From assembly GCF_014651815.1 (NCBI RefSeq), contig NZ_BMXP01000010.1:1-54475 (forward strand): a stretch of DNA of 54,475 nucleotides, in the 5' to 3' direction. This stretch comes from Alteromonas halophila (GTDB taxonomy: Bacteria > Pseudomonadota > Gammaproteobacteria > Enterobacterales > Alteromonadaceae). The position numbers and the translations under genes were made by a program. Numbering within the stretch: the first letter of the stretch is position 1; the number at the start of each line of letters is the position of its first letter. The notes beneath the pieces were generated by a model. It saw nothing but the letters and a program-made list of their open reading frames with translations. It was not told the origin of the DNA and did no database searches. Positions 28,001 to 34,366 of the stretch are shown here, piece after piece.

Positions 28001-28231
28001 CATGTTTTCTACGCCGTTAATTTCCTGCTCGAGCGGCGTGGCCACGGTTTCTGCAATGACTTTCGGGTTTGCGCCTGGGTAATTGGCCGTAACAACCACG
28101 GTGGGCGGCACAACCTCAGGGTACTCGGTGATAGGGAGTTGCCATACGGCAATGGCCCCGCCGATAAATATCAGCAGACTTAGCACGCCCGCAAAGATAG
28201 GACGATGGATAAAAAAGCGCGACAGATTCAT
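25085..28231 (-). CDS. RND multidrug efflux permease (HAE1 family, MexF-like)
   Basis: A 1048-residue inner-membrane proton-driven exporter. It has the HAE1 layout: TM1 (FIHRPIFAGVLSLLIFIGG), two large periplasmic loops and twelve helices. The proton-relay pair is in GIVVDDAIVVVENVERN (TM4) and the essential lysine in ATKNAILIVEFAKEL (TM10). Many segments match Pseudomonas MexF (VENMLYMSSQATADG, YALRSLLNN, VYDPTVFVRGSI). It overlaps the adaptor gene stop by one base (TAATG). There is no outer-membrane factor gene here, so it must use a TolC/OprN-type channel encoded elsewhere. Confidence 0.95.
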   Translation of the reverse strand: MNLSRFFIHRPIFAGVLSLLIFIGGAIAVWQLPITEYPEVVPPTVVVTANYPGANPKVIAETVATPLEQEINGVENMLYMSSQATADGRMTLTITFAIGTDPDEATTLVQNRVNRATPRLPQEVQRLGIVTEKSSPNLTMVVHLTSPDERYDMLYLANYADQYVKDELARIEGVGQVRQFGAGEFSMRVWLDPNKLAELKMNPQDVVSAIRSQNQQAAAGSLGAQPTGGSDFQLLINVRGRLADQQEFENIVVKTGANGEITRLKDVARVELGADQYALRSLLNNNPAAALPIFQAPGSNAIQISEDVRARMQSLKAAFPEGLDYDIVYDPTVFVRGSIKAVVNTLLEAVLLVVLVVVLFLQTWRASIIPLVAVPVSLVGTFAFMQLMGFSLNALSLFGLVLAIGIVVDDAIVVVENVERNIAEGKSPVEATVQAMKEVTGPIIATTLVLAAVFIPTAFMSGLTGQFYKQFALTITISTVISAINSLTLSPALSALLLKPHGKANDWLTRAMDRLFGRWLFTPFNRLFDRASDRYTGAVGGLVRKSGIVMVLYAGLLGLTAFQFNSTPTGYVPSQDKMYLVAFAQLPNAASLDRTEEVVREMSRIAMEHPGVSDAVAFPGLNINGFTNSPSSGVLFTSLKPFAERQSPDLSAGAIAGQLNQQFASIKGAYVAIFPPPPVLGLGTIGGFRLQIQDRGNLGFAELEKATQEVIQKAWAHPALTDSFTSFTVNVPQLDVDVDREKAISQGVGIDTLFSTMQAYLGSVYVNDFNLFGRTYQVNVQADAPFRQQRQDISQFKVRNAQGQMIPLGSFVDVQHSAGPDRVMHYNGYITAEVNGAPAAGYSSDQAKAAIEQILKETLPTGMTYEWTELTYQQILAGNASAFIFPLVVLLVFLVLAAQYESLRLPLAIILIVPMTLLSALIGVWVYGGDNNIFTQIGLIVLVGLATKNAILIVEFAKELQESGMDKITAIKQASRLRLRPILMTSIAFIMGVLPMVISTGAGAEMRQAMGVAVFSGMIGVTLFGLILTPVFYVLMARNKPRQPTTQA

Positions 28232-29457
28232 TAGCGAAGCCCTGCCGTCACCGGCTCATCCTGCTTAAGCGCCAGTTGCATTGCAGCATCTACACGCGCT
28301 TGCCAGCTATCCAGTGCGGTCAGCGCATCTTCATCCGCCATTTTCACAGGGTTTGGTGCAACCGGTGCGCCCGGGCGTACACGCTGAAGACCGGCTACAA
28401 CAATTTCATCGCCTTGTTCAAGGCCACCTTCAATAATGCGTAATTCACCGACCTTATCACCTAGCGTAACGGCCCGGTATTGCGCTTTGTTTTCTTTATC
28501 AATGACCAGCACATATTTATTGTTCAGATCGGTATTAATCGCTTTGTCAGCTATCAGGATCCCTTTTTCATCGGACTCACCCGCCAGCTTCAGGTGCGCA
28601 AACAACCCTGGCAGCAGTGTGCCTTTTTCATTCGAAAACACCGCGCGAACACGCAGGGTACCGGTCTGCGCGCTGACCTGATTATCAATAAAGTCAATAT
28701 AGCCCCAGTGTTCATAGGACGCCTGGTTTGCCAGCTTCATCGCCACAGGCTGGGCGTCAACCGCCCGGTTGCCCGACTGCGATGCAACATAATTCAGGTA
28801 GGTCTGCTCATCAATATCAAAATAGGCATGCAGCTTGTCGGTTGACACAATGGTGGTGAGTTCTGTCTGTCCGGCGCTGACAAAATTGCCTGCGGTCACG
28901 CTGGCCCGTGAAATACGCCCGGAAATGGGTGCCTGCACACGTGCAAAGCCCCGGTTCAGTCTTGCCACATCAAGCTGCGCCTGCGTTTGGGCAAGGGCTG
29001 CATCTGCCTGCTGCATCTCAGTTTGTCTGGCATCAATGACTTCCTGAGAAACAGACTGTGAAGCACTAAGTTTTTCGGCACGCTGATAGTTAGTCTTCGC
29101 CAGTGAGTAGCGACTGCGTGCCTCGCTTAACTGCGCGGTCAAACGGTCAACTTCGGCCTTGTATCGGCGGTTATCGATGAGAAACAGGGTTTGTCCCTGT
29201 TCGACCCATTCACCCTCTTCAAACGCCACAAAATCGATGTAGCCGGACACACGCGGACGCAATGACACCGTCTGCGGTGCGACTAACCGGCCGGTAAAGT
29301 TATCCCACTGGGTAATACGCCTGGCGATCACCGGTGCCACATCAACCGGTACCCCCTGCTGCTGGGCTTTCTGACCCGCATCAGTCGGATTATCACTGCA
29401 GGCAAACAGACTCATGCTAAGAAGTAGTGCAACACTGAATGTTTTAATTGCGGTCAT
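28231..29457 (-). CDS. RND efflux periplasmic adaptor lipoprotein (MexE-like)
   Basis: A 408-residue membrane-fusion protein that links the RND permease to an outer-membrane channel. A lipobox LFAC places the lipidated cysteine at residue 20. Barrel-sandwich halves (LRPRVSGYIDFVAFEEGEWVEQG and VQAPISGRISRASVTAGNFVSAGQ) flank a coiled-coil hairpin. The segment WDNFTGRLVAPQTVSLRPRVSGY resembles MexE. It is the first gene of the two-gene operon, read away from a divergent LysR regulator, with an AT-rich dyad in the shared promoter. Confidence 0.95.
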   Translation of the reverse strand: MTAIKTFSVALLLSMSLFACSDNPTDAGQKAQQQGVPVDVAPVIARRITQWDNFTGRLVAPQTVSLRPRVSGYIDFVAFEEGEWVEQGQTLFLIDNRRYKAEVDRLTAQLSEARSRYSLAKTNYQRAEKLSASQSVSQEVIDARQTEMQQADAALAQTQAQLDVARLNRGFARVQAPISGRISRASVTAGNFVSAGQTELTTIVSTDKLHAYFDIDEQTYLNYVASQSGNRAVDAQPVAMKLANQASYEHWGYIDFIDNQVSAQTGTLRVRAVFSNEKGTLLPGLFAHLKLAGESDEKGILIADKAINTDLNNKYVLVIDKENKAQYRAVTLGDKVGELRIIEGGLEQGDEIVVAGLQRVRPGAPVAPNPVKMADEDALTALDSWQARVDAAMQLALKQDEPVTAGLR

Positions 29458-29504
29458 GGTTTGACTCTGAGTTAGTTATCAATGGGACAATTATCCGTGC
29501 TTAA

Positions 29505-29533
29505 ATACAATAAAAATAATTATATTTTTGTAT
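29505..29533. promoter_or_regulatory. AT-rich imperfect dyad in the efflux/LysR promoter
   Basis: ATACAATAAAAATA and TATTTTTGTAT are imperfect inverted arms around ATTA, in the 132-base divergent region. It is a candidate binding site for the adjacent LysR protein. No further support is available. Confidence 0.35.
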
Positions 29534-29589
29534 GCAAAGCATCATGTTTTGTTATATGTTTAATTATCACACTGAAATGGGGCTAACGT

Positions 29590-30612
29590 ATGCGTTCACA
29601 CGACCTTAATTTACTGATGATTTTTGATGCCATAATGACAGAAGGTGCAATAACCCGGGCAGCGGACCGACTGGCGATGACGCAGCCTGCGGTGTCGAAT
29701 GCTCTGTCCAGAATGCGTACAGCCTGGAAAGACGAACTGTTCGTAAAGGACGGGCGAGGGATCCAGCCTACCTCCTATGCTAAAAATTTATGGAGTCAGA
29801 TACAGTCGCCATTAAGTCAGCTGGAAAACGCCGTCAGCCCGACCGAGTTTGATCCTTCAACGGCCAAGCGGACTTTTCGGGTATCTGCGACGGACAGCAT
29901 TATTTCTATGGCCTGGGGGCCACTTCGTCAGGTGATTGAAAAACAGGCTCCGGGTATCAATGTGTACGCCATCCCTAATCTGAATATGGATTCCGATCAG
30001 ATTTTAAAAGATGCCGAAGCTGAACTGGCTTTCTCAAAACACCTTAAGCCAGATCCTGTGATCCGCTCTGAGCATGTTCTGGATCCGCGCTATGTGGTAC
30101 TCATGCGTCCTGAGCACCCTCTGGCGAAAGAAGAACTCACTCTGGAAGACTTCGTTAATGCTGAGCATTTGCTAGTCTCCATTAGCGGAGATGTGACCGG
30201 CCCCACTGACCAGGTACTGACGAATATGGGCCTGTCACGACGTGTCGCGATGTCGGTCAACTCCTTCAGCAATGTTCCTGAACTGCTTAAAGAGAGTAAT
30301 TTAATCTGCGTTGCCCCATCGGTGGTGCTTGAAAAGGAAATTTTCTCAGGTGAGCTGGCGGTGTTTGAAACACCCATTGATATCGTCTCCACCCCGCTAT
30401 CACTGATTTGGCATAAACGTCAGGATCACGACCCGGGCCTGACCTGGCTGCGACAACTGATTGCCGGCTTTATCCTTGAGCGCGCTAACCATCATGAAGT
30501 CATGTTGTCCAAGTGTTGCCGCAAAGGCTATTGCGAGGAAACGGTACGCAAATATATGCAACAGCGGGGCGAGTGCCAAACCAACGTCGCAGCGCTGGAT
30601 ACGGCCGGGTAA
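29590..30612 (+). CDS. LysR-family regulator with cysteine-rich C-terminal tail
   Basis: A 340-residue LysR protein of the NodD/LeuO/MexT-like branch, starting MRSHDLNLLMIFDAI with helix-turn-helix segment MTQPAVSNALSRMR. The substrate-binding domain spans about residues 93-300. It ends in an unusual tail (about residues 306-340) with cysteines at 309, 310, 315 and 329. It diverges from the RND adaptor gene and probably controls the pump, much as MexT controls mexEF-oprN, although the sequence is not close enough to call it mexT. The cysteines could sense redox or metal; this is inference. Confidence 0.88.
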   Translation: MRSHDLNLLMIFDAIMTEGAITRAADRLAMTQPAVSNALSRMRTAWKDELFVKDGRGIQPTSYAKNLWSQIQSPLSQLENAVSPTEFDPSTAKRTFRVSATDSIISMAWGPLRQVIEKQAPGINVYAIPNLNMDSDQILKDAEAELAFSKHLKPDPVIRSEHVLDPRYVVLMRPEHPLAKEELTLEDFVNAEHLLVSISGDVTGPTDQVLTNMGLSRRVAMSVNSFSNVPELLKESNLICVAPSVVLEKEIFSGELAVFETPIDIVSTPLSLIWHKRQDHDPGLTWLRQLIAGFILERANHHEVMLSKCCRKGYCEETVRKYMQQRGECQTNVAALDTAG

Positions 30613-30633
30613 TGTCCGGCTAACGTGCGGGCA

Positions 30634-30664
30634 TAAAAAAAGCGAGACACTGTCCCGCTTTTTT
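30634..30664. terminator. Bidirectional terminator between LysR and lpd
   Basis: AGCGAGACA (30641-30649) pairs with TGTCCCGCT (30651-30659) with one mismatch. An A-run precedes it and a T-run follows. It lies between the convergent LysR and lpd genes and can serve both. Confidence 0.75.
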
Positions 30665-30683
30665 CATTTCCTGTCGCGATGAA

Positions 30684-32108
30684 TTACTTCTTTTTCTTCG
30701 CTTTTGGATTAGGCATATCTGTGATGCTGCCTTCATACACCTCTGAGGCAAGACCAATAGACTCATTAAGCGTTGGATGCGCATGAATAGTCAGTGCCAC
30801 ATCTTCTGCATCGGCGCCCATTTCGATGGCCAGGCCAATTTCGCCCAGCATCTCACCGGCATTGGTACCCACCATGGCACCACCGATAACGCGGCCACTG
30901 TCTTTATCAAAGATCATCTTAGTCAGACCGTTGGTCGCGTCTGAAGCAATGGCACGGCCTGATGCCGACCATGGGAACGAGGCCGTCTCGTAGCTGACAC
31001 CCTGCTCCTTGGCTTCTTTCTCAGTCAGACCTACCCACGCCACTTCTGGCTCTGTATACGCAACAGATGGGATGCAACGCGGATCGAAGTAATGTTTCTG
31101 GCCTGAGATGACCTCGGCCGCCACATGCCCTTCATGTACCGCTTTGTGCGCCAGCATTGGCTGTCCAATGATATCGCCAATCGCATAAATGTTGTTGACG
31201 TTGGTACGCAGTTGCTTATCAACGTTGATGAAGCCTTTGTCGTCGACTTCCACGCCGGCTTTATCGGCGTCAAACATTTTACCGTTTGGCTTACGGCCCA
31301 CGGCCACCAGCACTTTGTCGTAACGTACAGGCTCATCCGGTGCATTCTTACCTTCAAAGGTCACATACAGGCCGTCATCCTTCGCTTCTACGTCAGTAAC
31401 TTTGGTTTCCAGCATCACATTGAACTTGTCTTTATAGTCTTTCATAAAGACTTTCATGATGTCTTTGTCAGCAGCCGGAATGAGCTGGTCAAGGAACTCA
31501 ACCACATCAATTTTAGAACCCAGCGCTTCGTATACCGTGCCCATTTCAAGACCGATGATGCCGCCGCCCAGTACCAGCATTTTCTCCGGAATATCTTTCA
31601 TTTCCAGTGCGCCGGTTGAGTCAATGACGCGATCATCGTCGTGTGGAATAAAGGGCAGTGTTACCGGTTCAGAGCCTGCAGCGATAATGGCATTCTCGAA
31701 TTTCACCGTCGTTTTACCGTCATCCCCTTCTACTTCCAGGGTGTCGCTACCGGTGAACTTACCGTAACCTTTGACGTGCTTCACTTTACGCATCTTCGAC
31801 ATGCCGGATAAGCCTTTAGTCAGCTGACCCACTACGTCATCTTTATACGAACGCAGTTTATCCAAATCAATTTCAGGCTCACCAAACGACACACCGTGAT
31901 TGGACAGATGTTTGGCTTCCTTCATGACTTTCGCCACATGAAGCAATGCTTTTGATGGGATACAACCTACGTTCAGACACACACCGCCAAGGGTGTCTCT
32001 GGCATCCACAATTACCGTTTCAATGCCTAAATCGGCAGCGCGGAACGCTGCGGAGTAGCCACCTGGGCCGGCGCCCAATACCACTAGCTGAGTTTTAATT
32101 TCGCTCAT
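30684..32108 (-). CDS. lpdA: Dihydrolipoamide dehydrogenase (E3)
   Basis: A 474-residue FAD disulfide reductase that reoxidises dihydrolipoyl groups of pyruvate and 2-oxoglutarate dehydrogenase and of GcvH. The N-terminal FAD motif is VLGAGPGGYSAAFRAADLG. The redox-active cysteines are Cys44 and Cys49 (GGVCLNVGCIPSK). The NAD motif is LGGGIIGLEMGTVYEALG, and the C-terminal HAHPTLNES carries the catalytic His-Glu pair. It is the last gene of pdhR-aceE-aceF-lpd, 172 bases after aceF with a hairpin between, so it probably also has its own promoter as in E. coli. Confidence 0.97.
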   Translation of the reverse strand: MSEIKTQLVVLGAGPGGYSAAFRAADLGIETVIVDARDTLGGVCLNVGCIPSKALLHVAKVMKEAKHLSNHGVSFGEPEIDLDKLRSYKDDVVGQLTKGLSGMSKMRKVKHVKGYGKFTGSDTLEVEGDDGKTTVKFENAIIAAGSEPVTLPFIPHDDDRVIDSTGALEMKDIPEKMLVLGGGIIGLEMGTVYEALGSKIDVVEFLDQLIPAADKDIMKVFMKDYKDKFNVMLETKVTDVEAKDDGLYVTFEGKNAPDEPVRYDKVLVAVGRKPNGKMFDADKAGVEVDDKGFINVDKQLRTNVNNIYAIGDIIGQPMLAHKAVHEGHVAAEVISGQKHYFDPRCIPSVAYTEPEVAWVGLTEKEAKEQGVSYETASFPWSASGRAIASDATNGLTKMIFDKDSGRVIGGAMVGTNAGEMLGEIGLAIEMGADAEDVALTIHAHPTLNESIGLASEVYEGSITDMPNPKAKKKK

Positions 32109-32241
32109 CGTGACCTCAAATTCTGTCCAAATTTCAATGCGTATATGTACGCGTGTAAGTTTTCAATGCCTGTTACACGCCTGAATTTTAACTAGGGTGT
32201 CAAAGCCGTGTAAAGCTAACGGAGCTGAAAAGCCGTAAAAA

Positions 32242-32270
32242 TACCAATTCGGGAGCATCTCGCTCCCGAA
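32242..32270 (-). terminator. Hairpin between aceF and lpd
   Basis: A perfect 9-bp inverted repeat (TTCGGGAGC at 32248-32256, GCTCCCGAA at 32262-32270) has a 5-base loop and lies 10 bases after the aceF stop. On the minus strand the U-run comes five bases after the stem, so termination may be partial. Confidence 0.6.
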
Positions 32271-32280
32271 CCGTACTTTC

Positions 32281-34347
32281 TTACAACAGCATTTGTCGTA
32301 AATCTTCCAGCACACCTTTCATGTGGACGGCGAAACGGGCTGCAACCGCACCGTCAATCACACGGTGATCGTATGACAGTGACAGCGGCACCATCAGACG
32401 TGGTTCAAATTCACTGCCATTCCATTTCGGCTTCAGGTCGCTCTTAGACACACCCAGGATGGCCACATCCGGCGCATTCACAATCGGCGTGAATGCCGTG
32501 CCGCCAATGCCGCCCAGACTGGATATGGTGAAACAGCTTCCCTGCATATCCGCCGATTTCAGTTTACCGTCGCGGGCCTTCGCACTGATTTCCATCAGTT
32601 CTTCAGAGAGTTCGTGAATGCCTTTCTTATCGACATCACGGACCACCGGCACGACCAGGCCATTCGGCGTATCGACTGCAATACCAATATGGTAGTACTT
32701 TTTGTAAATTAAAGACTCACCGGACTGAGACAGCGAAGTATTGAAAATGGGGTACGCTTTCAGTGCGTCTGCCGCCGCCTTCATCATAAACACCAGTGGG
32801 GTGATCTTAATACCCAGCTTACGCTTCTCGGCAATCTTGTTCTGATCCTTACGGAAGGCTTCCAGATCAGTAATATCGGCTTCTTCAAACTGCGTGACAT
32901 GCGGAATGGTTACCCAGTTGCGGTGCAGATTCGGGCCAGATATTTTCTGAATACGGGTCAGCGGCTTTTCTTCCACCTCACCAAACTTCGAGAAGTCTAC
33001 TTTCGGCGGTGGAATCACCTGCAGTCCGCCACTGCCTTCGGCATTGACCGCACCGGCTGCCGCTTTAGGCCGTGACAGCTCATATTTGACAAAGCTCTGC
33101 ACGTCCTCTTTCAGAATACGGTTTTTACGGCCACTGCCACTCACCTGAGTCAGATCAACGCCAAACTCACGGGCCAGACGGCGAACCGACGGAGAAGCGT
33201 GAACTTTGCCGGATTTTTGCTTTTCACCGGCTGAAGGATGATGTGGCACCGGTGGCGGCTTAGGACGACTGTTGTCACCATTATCCGAACTTTGTTTTTT
33301 CGGCTCAGGCTTTTGCTCAGACTTCTGCTCACTGCCCTTCGATGCCGACGCATCTGATGACGATGAGCCGCCTTCGCTTTTCACTTTAAGCATCAGCACG
33401 GAGGAGCCCTTCGATACCTTATCGCCCTGCTTGACCAGCATTTTGCTTACGGTGCCGGCTTTAGGCGCAGGTACATCCATGGTGGCCTTATCGGTTTCAA
33501 GGGTAATCAGGCCGTCTTCGGCTTCAATGCTGTCCCCTTCTGACACCAGCACCTCAATGATTTCAACGTCTTCCGCATCGCCAATATCCGGCACGGTGAC
33601 TTCCATTTCTTCTTCACCACCGGCACTGTCATCCGATGCGGCTTGTTGCTTTTCGTCACTTTGTGAATCAGACGAAGACGAAGCCTGCTCATCACTGCTG
33701 CTGTCACTGCCACTGTCACTACCAGCCACTTCCATGGTTAGGATAAGTGAGCCTTCGCTGACCTTATCGCCTTCCTTAATTTTCAGGCTAACCACCTTAC
33801 CAGCCTGAGGCGCAGGCACATCCATAGTGGCTTTGTCAGTTTCCAGCGTGATCAGGCCATCTTCTGCCTCAACACTGTCGCCTTCGGCAACCAGTACTTC
33901 AATGACATCAACTTCTTCGGCATCGCCAATATCAGGCACCGTGACTTCGATGGTTTCGCTGCCGCCAGACGATTTCCCGCTGTCACTTTCAGCGGCTTTA
34001 TCGGATTCATCGCTGCCAGCATCCTGCGAATTATCATCCTCAGGTGTGGCTGATTTTTCCTCACTGCTGCCGTCATCATCGCTGTCATCATCGTCACTGC
34101 CTTCATCACCGGCCGCTTCAAGTTTGGCCAGCAAGTCACCTTCGCTGATTTTGTCACCCACATTGACCGACAGCTCGGTCACTTTACCGGCAAAGGGCGC
34201 AGGAATATCCATGCTGGCCTTATCACTTTCTACTGTGACCAGTGAGTCTTCCGCTTCTACGCTGTCGCCCACGGAAACACACAGTTCGATGACCTCGACA
34301 TTGTCCTCTCCAAGGTCGGGTACGTGTACGTCTTTTATCTCTGACAT
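32281..34347 (-). CDS. aceF: Dihydrolipoamide acetyltransferase (pyruvate dehydrogenase E2)
   Basis: The core of the pyruvate dehydrogenase complex, 688 residues. Three lipoyl domains carry lysines at about residues 43 (ESDKASM), 172 and 287 (both ETDKATM). Then follow the E1/E3-binding domain (about 382-420) and the acetyltransferase domain with DHRVIDG near the C-terminus. The linkers between lipoyl domains (about 81-131 and 209-248) are almost wholly Ser, Asp and Glu, unlike the Ala/Pro-rich linkers of E. coli E2; the third (about 324-380) is Ser/Lys/Pro-rich. The second and third lipoyl domains are nearly identical, suggesting recent duplication or gene conversion. It follows aceE by 19 bases. 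Confidence 0.96.
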   Translation of the reverse strand: MSEIKDVHVPDLGEDNVEVIELCVSVGDSVEAEDSLVTVESDKASMDIPAPFAGKVTELSVNVGDKISEGDLLAKLEAAGDEGSDDDDSDDDGSSEEKSATPEDDNSQDAGSDESDKAAESDSGKSSGGSETIEVTVPDIGDAEEVDVIEVLVAEGDSVEAEDGLITLETDKATMDVPAPQAGKVVSLKIKEGDKVSEGSLILTMEVAGSDSGSDSSSDEQASSSSDSQSDEKQQAASDDSAGGEEEMEVTVPDIGDAEDVEIIEVLVSEGDSIEAEDGLITLETDKATMDVPAPKAGTVSKMLVKQGDKVSKGSSVLMLKVKSEGGSSSSDASASKGSEQKSEQKPEPKKQSSDNGDNSRPKPPPVPHHPSAGEKQKSGKVHASPSVRRLAREFGVDLTQVSGSGRKNRILKEDVQSFVKYELSRPKAAAGAVNAEGSGGLQVIPPPKVDFSKFGEVEEKPLTRIQKISGPNLHRNWVTIPHVTQFEEADITDLEAFRKDQNKIAEKRKLGIKITPLVFMMKAAADALKAYPIFNTSLSQSGESLIYKKYYHIGIAVDTPNGLVVPVVRDVDKKGIHELSEELMEISAKARDGKLKSADMQGSCFTISSLGGIGGTAFTPIVNAPDVAILGVSKSDLKPKWNGSEFEPRLMVPLSLSYDHRVIDGAVAARFAVHMKGVLEDLRQMLL

Positions 34348-34366
34348 AAACTCAGTCTCCGTTCAC

